Shown: positions 1 through 11,162, counted from the stretch's first letter. The stretch is 64,000 bases of DNA from Micropterix aruncella (GCA_944548615.1 OX155967.1:21816752-21880751), one strand, 5' to 3'. A program made the numbers and translations. The notes: generated by a model from the sequence alone, not told the origin.

Positions 1-67
1 AGACTTATGTTAATGAGAACCAGAACATGTTAAAGAAAGTTTGAATAAGATAAATATACATATTTTG

Positions 68-1600
68 TTACTCTTCTTCGCTATCAACTAAATCTGGATC
101 GATATTGGGGATATTATATTTTGTAGGTAAATCTAAATAAAATTTATGAAACACATCAGGTATTAAAGTTAAAAGTGAAATTAAGTCATCTTTTTTTTCG
201 TTAGATATTGGCAAAGGCAATTGTGATATAACTGCAATACTATCTGGTATGGTGCAACCTCGGCGTCTCAAATTTAGTGTGTCAAAATCTGGTTCTTTAT
301 CTAAGGAGTCTATGTATGATATCACTCCAAATTTTTCTTCATACCGAAGCCACCGTTTATCCAACCACTTGAATGGTTTGCCTTTGTCATCTTTGTTTCT
401 TAAAACTAAAGGCCCCTTTAGCAATGACGAAAACTCCAGAAAGTCGGTGTTTTTCATTTCAATAACTTGAAATTTTTTACTACTGGATTTGATCAGTTGA
501 ATCCAGTCGTGAGGATGATAAATCTGTAATTCAGTCTTCTTTTTTTTCTTTTCAATGATACCATGATCTGTATCCACTTCTAAATGACTATGACCTGGTA
601 CCATGAACTTGTGCTCAATAACTTCCAAGCTCAACTTCTGTAAGGCCCAGGTGAACATTGAGCTCACATGCGAATTTCTGTTCTGCCCTCCACAAGTGTC
701 TGAGTAGAATATCACGCGTTTAGTGCCTGCAGGCAGATTCGTCCTGAGATGCATACACAGACATGAAGCGATTTGATTTGCTCCTCGAGCAGCTATTGTT
801 TCATACCAGATATAGCACACTGCTTTCCCTGTCTTATTATCGTGGATAGTCAGATTAAATGTCCACAACTGGCGTTTGTAAAAAGCTACAGATGAGCTTA
901 GTGCAGGAGTTGGTAGACATTGTTGTAAATCAAATGTGTACACTTGTACAGTATTGTCATTTTTATATTTTTCCGTGTCATCTTTCTTCTGTGAGTAAGC
1001 TTGATCAGCTGAAATTTTATGTAGGTCGTGTTGTGAAATAAGTTCAGTTTTTTTCTGTTCGTCCTGGGCGAGTTGAATTTGCATTTTAAACTTGTCACAT
1101 GTATAGCATGTGTCCACACCTGGTTTTTTAAAGCATAATCCTAACTTGTGAAATTCCTGACTGTAAATTTTAATTGACGGCGGATTTGTGGAGTTTTCAC
1201 AAAATAATTCGTACATTTTATTTATGGTTAAATGGGACGGTAGATACTTTTTAGATGTTGTCTTCCTTGTGTAGTGACTTTCATAGGAAGGAAAAGATAA
1301 TATGTGATTTCTAATGGCTTCTCTTTTTTCGTTCGGTATTTTGTGTTTTGGTACCCTCTTGCCACGCATATCATCCATTTGAGTACCACCAACTGAAGAA
1401 CGTTTTTTCAACGCAACAGTTTTAATGAAATTGTCGCTTTCGTCTAATGTTTTTAATAAACATCCCCGGCAAACCGGTTCACGCTTGCCATGAATAACAA
1501 AAAAATATTTGTAAGTCATCAGGCGAAATTTTTGGCTTTCAGGATCATTGGTGCGTTGCCTTTGAGTAGCTTTTTCTTGGATTTCCATTAACGATGCCAT
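68..1600 (-). CDS. Putative DNA transposase, SDxCxGQNRN (DUF7869-like) family, copy A
   Basis: Open frame of 510 residues, paralogous to the interrupted gene at 51515-54514. Shared landmarks are a Cys-x2-Cys knuckle (CYTCDKF, about residues 165-171), an Asp after a beta-strand-like stretch (TFDLQQ, D224), the signature YSDTCGGQNRN (D301), and a GHSxxExDxxH...E block (H337, E341, D343, H346, E350). The order Asp, Asp, acidic cluster suits an RNase-H-fold transposase, but this is inference; I recall the family mainly as multicopy 'uncharacterized' arthropod proteins. Copy B lies in a transposon with 4-bp target duplications, which supports the transposase reading. Compared with copy B, about 50-70 N-terminal residues (including a Cys-rich segment) are lacking, so a short upstream exon may be missing or this copy is truncated. 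Ends in an acidic SEEE tail like copy B. No terminal repeats were found for it in the window. Confidence 0.6.
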   Translation of the reverse strand: MASLMEIQEKATQRQRTNDPESQKFRLMTYKYFFVIHGKREPVCRGCLLKTLDESDNFIKTVALKKRSSVGGTQMDDMRGKRVPKHKIPNEKREAIRNHILSFPSYESHYTRKTTSKKYLPSHLTINKMYELFCENSTNPPSIKIYSQEFHKLGLCFKKPGVDTCYTCDKFKMQIQLAQDEQKKTELISQHDLHKISADQAYSQKKDDTEKYKNDNTVQVYTFDLQQCLPTPALSSSVAFYKRQLWTFNLTIHDNKTGKAVCYIWYETIAARGANQIASCLCMHLRTNLPAGTKRVIFYSDTCGGQNRNSHVSSMFTWALQKLSLEVIEHKFMVPGHSHLEVDTDHGIIEKKKKKTELQIYHPHDWIQLIKSSSKKFQVIEMKNTDFLEFSSLLKGPLVLRNKDDKGKPFKWLDKRWLRYEEKFGVISYIDSLDKEPDFDTLNLRRRGCTIPDSIAVISQLPLPISNEKKDDLISLLTLIPDVFHKFYLDLPTKYNIPNIDPDLVDSEEE

Positions 1601-2505
1601 GTACGAAGATCTTCATAGTTAGTTTTTTCCTGTGACTCATCATATGGCATAGAATACGTTACTCAGAAAGACGCTCTTGTCTACAGTAGGTACAGCTGAG
1701 TACAACTGATGCACATCTATTACTTTTCATTCAATTGTTGTGTTCTTCATCATAGTTGCAGTGTTTTACCACAGTTGTTGTATAGTAGCATTGTAAACGC
1801 ATCCTGATTAAAAATATATACGTATTATCCCACAAAATTATGACGTATTAATCGGATACTAATTCGCCACGATTCATATCAACATATGTTTTTTCTTTGC
1901 AATTTAGCATCCGCTTTAAAATGATACAAGCCAATTGGTTCACAGTAATAGAAACATCTGGTAGGTATCCAACAATCTTCCAAGGTTATACTAATATATT
2001 TTATTTTAAACTAATAAACTGAAAGCTGGCGACAAAATTCAGAAGTCATTTTCGTATTTTATTTTCTGTATATACAAAGAGCGATATGACAACTGCACTT
2101 GGGACAATTAGCAGGAATCTAGACTAGTTCTATTAAATTTATATAACAATATCGTTTGGGTGACCCCAAGACTTTCCCGCCAAGGACTCATTTCATCTGA
2201 ATATTAATTTCATAAATCAAATTGATGAGCGCCCTGTCCCGGCCGGCGTGGCGGTCGAATCCGGCTGGGCCCCATTACGAAGCCTCACGCAGCGCGGTTC
2301 GTTCCTGAACTAGCCTCGGGCAACTCGGCGTTAATAATAGATTAAAATGAATGGCGAAATTTAAATATCATTAGTGAGGCTTGTACGTGAGATATACCAA
2401 CCCAAATTTTACAATGTGATTTTGGCCCAACAAGGCATCGGTATACAAAAATTCAAGTCTCTAATTTCAATATTTCAAGGATGATAAATGACTAGTGCGG
2501 CCCCT
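1601..2505. other. Noncoding stretch with one GC-rich patch
   Basis: No supported gene. Mostly AT-rich. A GC-rich patch at about 2229-2335 stands out in base composition but has no recognisable RNA or protein signature. It may be the 5' flank of the copy A transposon. Confidence 0.4.
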
Positions 2506-2509
2506 GGTA

Positions 2510-2557
2510 GACTGATTTCAACCACAATCTTTTCAAAGATCGTGGTTGAAATCAGTC
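2510..2557. repeat. Short hairpin next to the Tc1 fragment
   Basis: Arms GACTGATTTCAACCAC (2510-2525) and its exact reverse complement (2542-2557) flank a short loop. Part of the arm sequence recurs just downstream (CCACAATCTTTTCAA at about 2563-2577). It may be a leftover terminal or subterminal repeat of the adjacent Tc1-like fragment. Confidence 0.6.
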
Positions 2558-2689
2558 CACAAACCACAATCTTTTCAAGAAGATCGAACTATGAAGTAAG
2601 TTTCATTTGTAAATAAGACCTTTTTCCAGTATTCTGCAGTCCAGTTAAAGTATTTTCTGGCCCTGACCAGCCTCTGTTTCTTCATGTGG

Positions 2690-2980
2690 TCATTGAGAAG
2701 TTGTTTTTTTTTTGTGGTCAATAGCCCTCCGACCAGATTCCAAAAGTCTTCTACGGACAGTTAAGCCATGTATTGTTAGGCCTGATGCTGCTAAGTCTTG
2801 TTGCAGATCGTGACTTGTTTTTCTTGGGTACAACTTGCTATTGCGAAGCAAAAAACTATCATCTCTTGGTGTCGTCGTTCTATTTCTTCCACAGTTGTTC
2901 GATCTCTTCACTTCGTCTGATCCAGTGTCCCTTTTACGCTTCAAACTCTTGCTTACTGCTTCTTGACTCAATCCACACAC
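2690..2980 (-). pseudogene. Tc1-like transposase fragment (N-terminal helix-turn-helix part)
   Basis: A 96-residue frame with the layout of the second helix-turn-helix of Tc1 transposases: a basic GRNRTTTPRDD segment, then RKTSHDLQQDLAASGLTI and VRRRLLESG. No DDE catalytic domain follows on this strand, so only the DNA-binding part survives. Assignment to Tc1 rather than mariner rests on the TSxxLxxDL and TVxRRLxExG pattern. Confidence 0.7.
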
Positions 2981-3209
2981 CCAAGTAATGTCTCTTTGTC
3001 ACATATACTTGTGTTCACGAAATATAGGTACATCTTTGAATGATAAAACATCCAAAACTCGGTGTAAATTTTCCGAATAGCAACTTCTAACACAGGCACA
3101 TAATAAAAGGTTATGTTTGTAATGCTTTGACACCTGTCAAGTGACATTACAGAGTTGCAATATGCAAAAAAGGTTTCAAAATCAGGATGATTCCATTAAT
3201 TTGCACAAT

Positions 3210-4221
3210 AGTCTATTTGCTGTTTTTCACGAATTTTTAAACAAAAGACTTCGGCGACAACACATCCTTCCCGAAAATATGGCGTTTTTATTTTGTAATG
3301 TTTGTGAATTATCCCGATATATTGCGAAATTGGACGTAATGTCGCTTTAATTTACTAACAAAATAGGTATTGCTTCATTTACATCCTAAGTTATCACATA
3401 ATTAGGCGTATTTTAAACATTATATGTTGTTTTCTAATATGACTTGCGCAAAGAAACTTGTTTTGATAATTACTATGAGAGAAAAAAGTGCGATTTTCCA
3501 TAGTTTTTCGATGAAATCTGACTCTTTGGAGTATAGTAATTAGTTATTAGGCATATAATAATTATATAATGAGACAATATAATTGAAAAAATCTAACGAA
3601 TTTTATATTATGAGCATTCAAAGTTTATTATTAAGTTTTGGACGCAAACTCTCAAAACTTTAGATTTTTCTGTAATATCAGACAAAGCTCAAAGTTCTGG
3701 TGTGATTTCTAAGAAGTGTGATGTAGAAATAAAGTTATTTTGAAAGAATTTCATATAAAAAAATACCATAAGTAGTCACAAATTAAAAAATTTTTTTTTT
3801 TTTTTTACGAGAATACATAAAATTTTTCTTGGCTGAATAAATAAATATTTTTGTATGCAAATAAGTCAAAAGAAAAATGGTTTTGGTAAAGCATTTAATA
3901 AAGAACATAACTGTATTTACAATTTTTGCATATTTTACGTATTTTGTGACAAAAAAATCGAAATGTTTTTATAGGCGAGTTTTTTCAGTTCGCCAATTTT
4001 GTAATATTTATTCATTATTATCTTAATTATTTTACGAGATAAAATTATAATGTTATATATTTCAAATTTCAATGCGGTCATTTTACAGTTATTCTTTTTA
4101 TGATCGGTGTAGTGGTTTACAAGTTATGGCCGTTTGTATCAAGGTCGTCGACTCGCGTCGATTTTACGCCCGAATATGTCGCGCGCAAAAGTGATAGCTG
4201 AATTTTTACTTCGCGAGAGGA
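3210..4221. mobile_element. Nonautonomous TTAA-type element, diverged copy
   Basis: This AT-rich, non-coding stretch is collinear with 46175-47190, inside the element at 45789-47191. Shared blocks include the start around TTTGCTGTTTTTCACGAATT and the end around TTTTTACTTCGCGAGAGGA. The 46-kb copy has clean TTAA duplications; this one lacks the left third of that copy and its right end lies in an inverted repeat. It is therefore an older, rearranged member of the same family. Confidence 0.6.
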
Positions 4222-4255
4222 CCCCTCCTCTCGCGAAGTAAAAATTCAGCTATCA
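4192..4255. repeat. Perfect 30-bp inverted repeat with CCCC loop
   Basis: Left arm 4192-4221 and right arm 4226-4255 are exact reverse complements separated by CCCC. The arm is the right end of the element at 3210-4221 (compare 47161-47187). Two element ends thus face each other head to head at the satellite boundary. Confidence 0.9.
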
Positions 4256-4277
4256 TTTTTGATTAAATATTCAGCTT

Positions 4278-4882
4278 AAATAAATATTCAGCTTAAATAA
4301 ATAAAATCGCCATTATACTAAATAATCCATAAAATATAGTAATTTCGAAAAAGTTGTAGTTTATATTATATGAAGTTGTTTTTGGATGTTAAATAAACAG
4401 AAAATGTAATATAATCTTTTTGCATTTAAGGCTCAGTTTTTGAGTAAATAAATAAAATGTCAATTTTAAAAAGTTCACCATAAAACTTAGTGATATCATA
4501 AAAATTGTAGTTTTTAATATACGAAGTCATTTTTCGATGTTAGATAAACAGAAAATGTAGGATGATCTTTTTCAATTTAAGGCTCAGTTTTTGATTAAAT
4601 AAATAAAATCGAAAATTATACTAAATAATCCATAAAATATAGTAATTTCAAAAAAATGTAGTTTATAATACATCAAGTCGTTTTTGGATGTTACATAAAC
4701 AAAAAATGTTAAAATGATCTTTTTGCATTTAAGGCTCAGTTTTTGAGTAAATAAATAAAATCTCAATTTTAAAAAGTTCACCATAAAACATATTAATATC
4801 TAAAAAAATGTAGTTTTTAATATATGAAGTCATTTTTCGATGTTAGATAAACAGAAAATGTAGTATGATCTTTTTAATTTAA
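4278..4882. repeat. 152-bp satellite array, left part
   Basis: The heptamer GGCTCAG recurs at 4430, 4581 and 4733 and, after the piggyBac insertion, at 18127 and 18279, giving a monomer of 150-152 bp. Monomers here alternate between two subtypes, one with AAATCGAAAATTATACTAAA and one with CAATTTTAAAAAGTTCACC, which suggests a dimeric higher-order unit. Each monomer contains a TTAA just before GGCTCAG, and one of these was the target of the piggyBac insertion. Confidence 0.85.
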
Positions 4883-4936
4883 CCGTCTTAGTGCCATACA
4901 TTTTTTCGCAATATATGTGAAAAATGCCAATAATAA

Positions 4937-6427
4937 TTACCCTCTTTTTTGTGAAATTTTGCAGTAAGAGAAAATAATGTGTAACTTTTGTAAAAATGTT
5001 TCAATTTTCAAAATTTGTTCAACATCATTTTCTAGTTGGTTTATTTTATGAAAATATAGGCCAAAAATCAAACAATTTTTTACAGAATCAAACAATTTAT
5101 TTATAGAAAATGGAAAAAGTAAAAAAGTACATCGCTTTACGGCGCTGCGATCCTTACTGCTACATACTACGCTTCGCCGTAATTTTCTTCCAGGAAGTTT
5201 TTCTAGTCCAAAGTTGGGTGTAGGTGGTGGTATAGTTGGAAGTGTTTCTGATACATTTTTGGCCCGAAACCATTCTTCTTCGATTGTGCTGATGATTTTG
5301 GATGTAAATTGGAATCTCGTGAGCTGTTTATCCGTATTCTCCAAGTATATTATGTACGAGTTCAGTACCATCCGAGAGAAAACATTGAACACAACTTTCT
5401 TCCAAAATTTCAACGTCCTCCTTTCGTCAAGATATGCATATAACATCTTGTCTGATTCATCCACACCACCCATAAACTGGTTGTAGAAGTGAATCATGGA
5501 TGGTTTTGTCTTTTCACATTCAAAAGTACCTTTCTTTTTCTTTACTGTAACATTTTCTGCATTGCTGTTGGTGGAAATCACAATTACTAGAATTTTTTTG
5601 GATTTCTTGTTCCTGTATGAACTTATAAGAATTTCATCACTTGTAAAATATTTTGGCTCGCCAACGGTTGCCATTTTAGCTTCCTTTGGTACAAACTTTC
5701 TATTCCTTCTAATTGTTCCAGTCAAATACGTTCCTCTTTGGATCAATGATTTTGCCAAGTGAATCCCAGTATAAAAGTTATCGGTAAAGAGATGGTAACC
5801 TTTATATAAGTAGTTTCCCAAAGATAATAGTTTTTCAACCACAACAAATCCTAGACCTTTGCTTTTCACTTCTTGTTTGTCTTCGTTTGATTTGGCTCCA
5901 CGGTAACATAACAATTCCAAACAATATTTGGATACTCTGTCACAAAGCATCCAAAATTTGATACCCCATTGATGATGCTTTTTATTGGGTAGATATTGCT
6001 TGATAACAGTTGGAGCATGGGTGCCCACAAGTGATTCATCAATGCTCAATTGTTGATGGGGGGTGTAATAATGCTTGAAAACTCTGTTAGCGAGCTCAAT
6101 GATAAAATTAAATCTTGCGCATGGATCATAATTTGGGTGTCCTGGAGGGAACAGAGTTTCGTTATTGACAAGATGGAAAAATTTCAGTATCAGCTGAAAT
6201 CTATTTCTAGGAAACATTTTACCAAACCAGGGTATACCCCTAGAGTTTTTTGACCAATATGAATAAATTAACGGCCTTTTCGTGATACCCAGTTCAAGTA
6301 AAACACAGACAAATGCCTTCATTTCCAAAAGAGTAACGGGCTTCCAAGATTTGACACGCGAATTTGGTTTCAAGTTTGGATGTGATTTGATGAACTGGGT
6401 AGCGTAACGATTAGTCTCGGTAACCAT
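4937..6427 (-). pseudogene. piggyBac transposase, catalytic body (DDE_Tnp_1_7)
   Basis: This 496-residue frame holds the RNase-H-like catalytic core of a piggyBac transposase, which cuts and pastes DNA at TTAA. The three catalytic aspartates are visible in QLSIDESL (about residue 129), LFTDNFYTG (about 214) and MGGVDESDKM (about 319). The Met at 6427 is internal. Coding similarity continues upstream to about 6690 through an in-frame TAA and a frameshift, and the true N terminus lies at 17892 beyond nested insertions. The usual Cys-rich C-terminal domain degenerates after RRSVVCSSKDR into an unrelated hydrophobic tail. The gene is therefore inactive although the catalytic residues survive. Confidence 0.9.
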
Positions 6428-6429
6428 TT

Positions 6430-6690
6430 TTTGAAATAGAGAAACGGTAAAAAATTAATTGAAATATTCAATAGGTGATGCATTTCTTTGTGGAGCATGT
6501 TTATGTCCTGGCAATTCGAAAAATGGCTGAGTAGATCGCGTTTCAAATGGTGTATTTGGTGAGACGCGTTAAAAGGTTCAAGGTCACAGATTCGTCATTG
6601 GGGTCACGTAAATTCTCAGAATCACTTCCATCACTACTAGTTTCACTCAAAACTCGCAACCTGCCCTTTTTTTGAACTAAATAAAATAAA
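6430..6690 (-). pseudogene. piggyBac transposase, N-proximal segment (broken)
   Basis: Ser/Asp/Glu-rich translation (KGRLRVLSETSSDGSDSE) typical of the acidic N-terminal region of piggyBac proteins, then a frame change near 6540 and an in-frame TAA at about 6470 before the main frame. It links the catalytic body to the edge of the nested non-LTR element. A splice-acceptor-like TTTATTTAG precedes it on the minus strand, so an intron is an alternative for part of the break. Confidence 0.65.
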
Positions 6691-6845
6691 ATACAAATGG
6701 AGCTGCCATGGAATTCACCGACCGGAGTCGGGCCCATCATAATACTATTTTTTTTTTTTACACTTCTGGGGGGTGAGCAGTGGATTCCGGACTTACGAAC
6801 CGGCTGTGGTAGGTTTAGGACAGCTGTCTTGCCACATGTGAGCGT

Positions 6846-6959
6846 TCACCTTACCACCCATTCACTCCCCCTTCGAAGCCATAGAATTTGAGATGCATAA
6901 ATCGCGGTTTTAGATAATTTTTCTAGAAAGGAGTTGATTATTTTCCTGGAGAGACCAAG
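6846..6959 (-). pseudogene. C terminus of the non-LTR endonuclease ORF, separated by the gypsy insertion
   Basis: After removal of 6964-15615 and one ATCT copy, the frame ending FHLFKD at 15616 reads on without a break as LGLSRKIINSFLEKLSK and ends at a TGA (6846-6848). That continuity is the proof that these about 37 codons belong to the endonuclease ORF at 15616-16248. Downstream to 6691 is probable 3' untranslated sequence with an A-rich run. Confidence 0.85.
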
Positions 6960-6963
6960 ATCT

Positions 6964-8046
6964 TATAACGTACGATTAGTAATCCAATCGCGTTATACCA
7001 ACACAAGAAACAAGAGCGCCATCGAGTTTATTTAAAACGCGAAAAAGAAAAAATACTATAGGTTAGGTTATGACCGAAAAATAAAAAAACAACCACAGGG
7101 TCGGGGAAAGGATTTAGTTTGTCACTAAATTTGGCAAAACAGAGAATAAACCTTCGCAATTTTAAAATAAAACTACAAATTTAAAGTTATAAAAACAAGA
7201 TCCTTTAATTTGCGTAGGTAGTTTCCTCCTTCTATCTCTTCATCAGACATGTGGTACAGACTTCAGAAATGTTGTATTTCAGGGTCAAATCACGGTTGGC
7301 CGATTCGTGTAGTCGAATTTACATTTGTAATATAAAAGGCGGCACAGGCAAAAACACGCTGTGACCAAAAGAAAAAACCTTCATTACTACAAAACTCTTT
7401 AAAAACTTTATCTAATTGAATCCCGAAAAGAATTAAACGCTTACCAGAAAATAGGACCTTGTTCACATCACTTTAAAATACTGCACTTCAAGTGCCTTCA
7501 CCGCGGCGGATTATTCCGCTTCTAGCGAGTTTTCAGTCGCCCGGCGCGAGTGAGAAGAACTCTCCCTTGCGCCATCTTGGAAAAAATGATGCCCCTCAAT
7601 TACTGTGGCTAGTTTGGACAGACTGGATTGCCTGCAGTTATACCAACTTTAGGAGATTAAAAAAAACTCATAGCTACTCATGTTCACTAAAATAGTAATA
7701 TTTTATGTAATATTTATTATACATTTATTAAAATTCTTTTGAACTTGATTTTTTCTAAAGTAAATCTTTTGTTTTTTTGTCATGGCAAGAACACCAGAAG
7801 GGTCATTTTTTATTGGGCTGTGCAATACGGTTATCTCTATTATGACAGATCCAAATGTCAAAGCTTTTAGCAATTATTTATTGTTTTGGAAATAAGTTTT
7901 GAGATTTTGAACCAAGATTCCGAAACAACTCAAAAACTGAGTAAGACCAATATAAAAAACACGAGAAATACAAGTGAAACATGTTGCAATGCGTGCAACA
8001 TGTTTTTGAAACATAACATGCCACGCAAATTTGGATTTTTGTTACA
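6964..8046 (-). repeat. 3' LTR of gypsy element 1
   Basis: 1083 bp, near-identical to 14503-15615 but lacking about 30 bp present there around 14830-14860. A purine-rich stretch (GTGGGAGAGGC on the minus strand) lies just upstream of it at 8047-8057 and is the likely polypurine tract. Confidence 0.9.
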
Positions 8047-8834
8047 GCCTCTCCCACAAAAAGAAATCGGCAGGACACTAACGATTTCCTCGAGTCGTCC
8101 CGATTCGCACGTGATTAATAGAGCACTAACAAAAATCTAAACAGATAACAAAAAAACGTGAACTATCTAATACTCATCAAATGGTAAACCATAAAAAAAA
8201 TAAAAGAAAACAAAGAACAAAATACTCCTACTTCTCCTCGTTAACTAAAGAAAAATATCCATTCGGCAGGGTACTGCAGAGGTCAACTGCTAATATAAAT
8301 CACTCTACATAACCGTAGAGAGTTACAACAAACACCAAAACAACTCCCAATAACTTACCAACCCCAAAGGGCTACCAGGTCAGCCTGATGAACATAAAAA
8401 AAAAAGGGACAAAAGTTCTAGTGGCCTTATAACAGGACCGCACAACTTGTCGAAGGAAAACCTGACGACCTCCAAACCATAAAGCAAAACTAAGTAAACT
8501 TATGGTGGACACCAAAAAAAACAAACATATTAGCAAAATTGTTGTGACTCGACAGTAGCCAATGCCTAGTAGGAAAATGTTGAATGTCAAGTATTACCTT
8601 TCATACCGAGCTCTAGCATACTTCCCTTTCATGCGACATTCAAACCCCGGTAGTGCTAGACAGGTTTGCTAGCACGACGGACACAGACAAAATGATATCA
8701 GTAATGGTAACCACCCGGTACCACACCTTTATACCTGACAATTATTAAGAGAGTGAAATCGAAGACGTTCCACTAAGATGAAACATTTTTTATAAGTATG
8801 TTAACGAGGAAACAACCAAGAAAAAAAACAACAT
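8047..8834 (-). other. 3' untranslated region of gypsy element 1
   Basis: No supported coding sequence. It lies between the end of the pol remnant and the 3' LTR. Confidence 0.5.
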
Positions 8835-8965
8835 CAAACGGAGTCCTTGGGATTTAGTTTAAAATCATTTATATGCCATGTGCCTATATTCTTGCCTTCT
8901 GCATTAAGCAGTTCATACACCAAAGGAGAGTGTTTCTTCACTATCTGACATTTTTCATACCGCGG
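8835..8965 (-). pseudogene. Integrase C-terminal tail remnant, gypsy element 1
   Basis: The minus strand reads YEKCQIVKKHSPLVYELL then GKNIGTWHINDFKLNP, the pattern seen at the C-terminal end of gypsy integrases (compare KLGTLDGKLLPGTYHSKDF in element 2). It is fused by rearrangement to a duplicated integrase-core segment and is out of frame with it. Confidence 0.65.
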
Positions 8966-8969
8966 GGCA

Positions 8970-9322
8970 AAATGACATACTGCGGAACACCAAATTGCAG
9001 AAAGACCTTATGCTCCATAATGTGGCTAACGATTTTACTAGTAGCACGTTTTAAAGGGAATAATAAGCAATATTTGCTAAAACAACACGTGACTACTAGA
9101 ATATGTATATTTCGATCTCTCGTCATCGGGTAGGGACCCAAAAGATCGACGGAGATCATCTGAAAGGGAAAGGCACACGACTTTGGATTACCCAAATGAC
9201 CCAACGGAGACACGTTCGGATGTTTGTGTTGCTGACACGTATCGCACTTAGAGACGAATTTAACCACGTCTCCATGTAAATTTGGCCAAAAATAGCGCAA
9301 ACAAAGACGACGATGGGTTTTT
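8970..9322 (-). pseudogene. Duplicated integrase-core segment, gypsy element 1
   Basis: A direct copy of about 353 bp of the segment at 9758-10110 (offset 788 bp), differing at only a few bases (for example at about 9170 and 9226). It repeats the zinc-binding end (CDTCQQHK) and the first half of the catalytic core (SVDLLGPYPM). This is a recent internal duplication that replaced the second half of the integrase. Confidence 0.85.
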
Positions 9323-9518
9323 TAGTTTCAGCTTTAACCTTTAAAAAGCTGTGGCGTCCAATTTTTTCTGAAATTTAGTTTTGATGTTTATTTGCTTCGG
9401 CATTAAATTATACTTCCTGCACTTGATTTCTGTTCGTGGTTATTCCACGACTAGGTATAACCAGGTCCAACCCAGCGGTTACATATTGGAACCTTGCAGT
9501 TACATACTGGCGCTGCAG

Positions 9519-10244
9519 TTATATGGCGGCTTCCGAAACAGCCGAATTGATCGCCATCTGAATGGCAGAAAGGTGGAGGTCCCAAGAGCGATGGTCGTCC
9601 TTAACTGACAACGCCAACGCTGTGACAACCCCACGATTCTGCCTCTCAGTTGGATTGACCTGAGGGCAATATTTCGGGTTCAAGTATACCTTGGGAATTC
9701 GGTACTTGGTCATTAGACCAGTGAACTCCTTACCAATAAATTGTTTCCCATTGTCCGAAATGACATACTGCGGAACACCAAATTGCAGAAAGACCTTATG
9801 CTCCATAATGTGGCTAACGATTTTACTAGTAGCACGTTTTAAAGGGAATAATAAGCAATATTTGCTAAAACAACACGTGACTACTAGAATATGTATATTT
9901 CGATCTCTCGTCATCGGGTAGGGACCCAAAAGATCGACGGAGATCATCTGAAAAGGAAAGGCACACGACTTTGGATTACCCAAATGACCCAACGGAGACA
10001 CGTTCGGATGTTTGTATTGCTGACACGTATCGCACTTAGAGACGAATTTAACCACGTCTCCATGTAAATTTGGCCAAAAATAGCGCAAACAAAGACGACG
10101 ATGGGTTTTAAAGACCCCAAAATGAATTGCCAAATCAGAAGCATGGTTTTCTTGTATTAGCTTTTCTCGGAGAGGTAACGGCACAACTAACTTCCAGTCG
10201 TAACAACTGGTAGGTTTGTACTTGCTCCTCGAGTAACGATACAA
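9519..10244 (-). pseudogene. Integrase, gypsy element 1
   Basis: 241 residues: an H2C2 zinc-binding domain (H36, H40-like AIHFGVFKTHRRL, CDTCQQ), catalytic Asp in SVDLLGPYP, second Asp in VISDNGKQF, and Glu in VNPTERQNR. The integrase joins retrotransposon cDNA to host DNA. The frame ends prematurely after NSAVSEAAI. The remaining C-terminal half is missing here and partly present at 8835-8965. A noncoding spacer (9323-9518) separates it from the duplicated segment. Confidence 0.85.
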
Positions 10245-10259
10245 CTCACTGCCTTTGAT

Positions 10260-10490
10260 CTAATAATTGGGATACGCGGCAAGATTGCCGGATACCGCAT
10301 TAACCAAATCGTTGTACCAGGGATCGGCGACAACCGAGACAGCCGCTACAGGAAGTAGGCGAGATAACGCGTCTGGGACGACATTTTCGACACCCTTCTT
10401 GTGGATGATTTCAAAATCAAAAGCCGATAAACGGATTCCCCACCTAGCCAAGCGTCCCGTTGGGTTTTTAAGCGATAAAAACCAACGCAA
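10260..10490 (-). pseudogene. RNase H C-terminal end and linker, gypsy element 1
   Basis: Reads RWFLSLKNPTGRLARWGIRL, then IIHKKG and VPDALSRLLP, the conserved end of the gypsy RNase H region before integrase. It is separated from the RT/RNase H frame (10551-11162) by a frameshift near 10500-10550. Confidence 0.85.
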
Positions 10491-10550
10491 ACTGGTATGA
10501 TCAGTGTAGATTTTGACCTTGGGACCGCCCTCAAAGTAGCCTCGAAAAAG

Positions 10551-11162
10551 CTAGACAGCATGGATCACGCTTAGGGCTTCACGTTCAGTAGCAGAGTAAC
10601 GAGTCTCAGCAGGTAGGAGAGTCCTATTCGTGAAAACGATTGGATGTTCTACGCCATCCACTGTCTGGGTAAGTACACCACCTAAACTGTACAACGATGC
10701 GTCACAATGTAAAGCAAATGGCTTGGAATAGTCAGGACAAGCTAAGATCGGACTTGAAATTAAGGCGGATTTCAATTTTTGAAAGGCCTCTTCCGCCTCC
10801 GGTGTCCATGTAAACGCGGGAGCACCTTTGCGGGTACTAGTCAACCGGGAAAGAGGTGCAGCAATACTGGAAAAATTACGAATGAAACGCCGGTACCAAC
10901 CGGCCATTCCAAGGAGACTCTTAACCATTTTAGGTGAATTAGGAGTGGGAAAGTCTAGGATACATTTTACCTCTTCGGGATCTGTATGTAGGCCATGAGA
11001 ATCTACAACATACCCCAGGTACTTTAATTCTTGCCGGAAAAACTGGCATTTTTTAAAATTTATGGAGAGATTCGCATAAATGAGACGATCTAGGACTCTG
11101 TTTAAGAGAGAAATATGTTCCTCAAAGGTCGACGAGACAATTACAATGTCGTCAAGTAGCAA
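10551..11162 (-). pseudogene. Reverse transcriptase (second half) and RNase H, gypsy element 1
   Basis: 203 residues that begin at the catalytic box, where a 1-nt frameshift breaks the expected Tyr-Leu-Asp-Asp (LLDDIVIVSS remains). They continue through FKKCQFFRQELKYLGYVV, the thumb (GMAGWYRRFIRNF) and RNase H (LHCDASLYSLGGVL, RYSATEREALSVIHAV). RT copies the element RNA into DNA and RNase H removes the RNA. Confidence 0.85.

Noticed and set aside
2229..2335. GC-rich patch considered as rRNA or tRNA-derived
   Set aside because: No cloverleaf, no A/B box pair and no recognisable rRNA core sequence.
2690..2980. Possible host helix-turn-helix gene
   Set aside because: Pattern fits a Tc1 transposase DNA-binding domain and no other exon is near.
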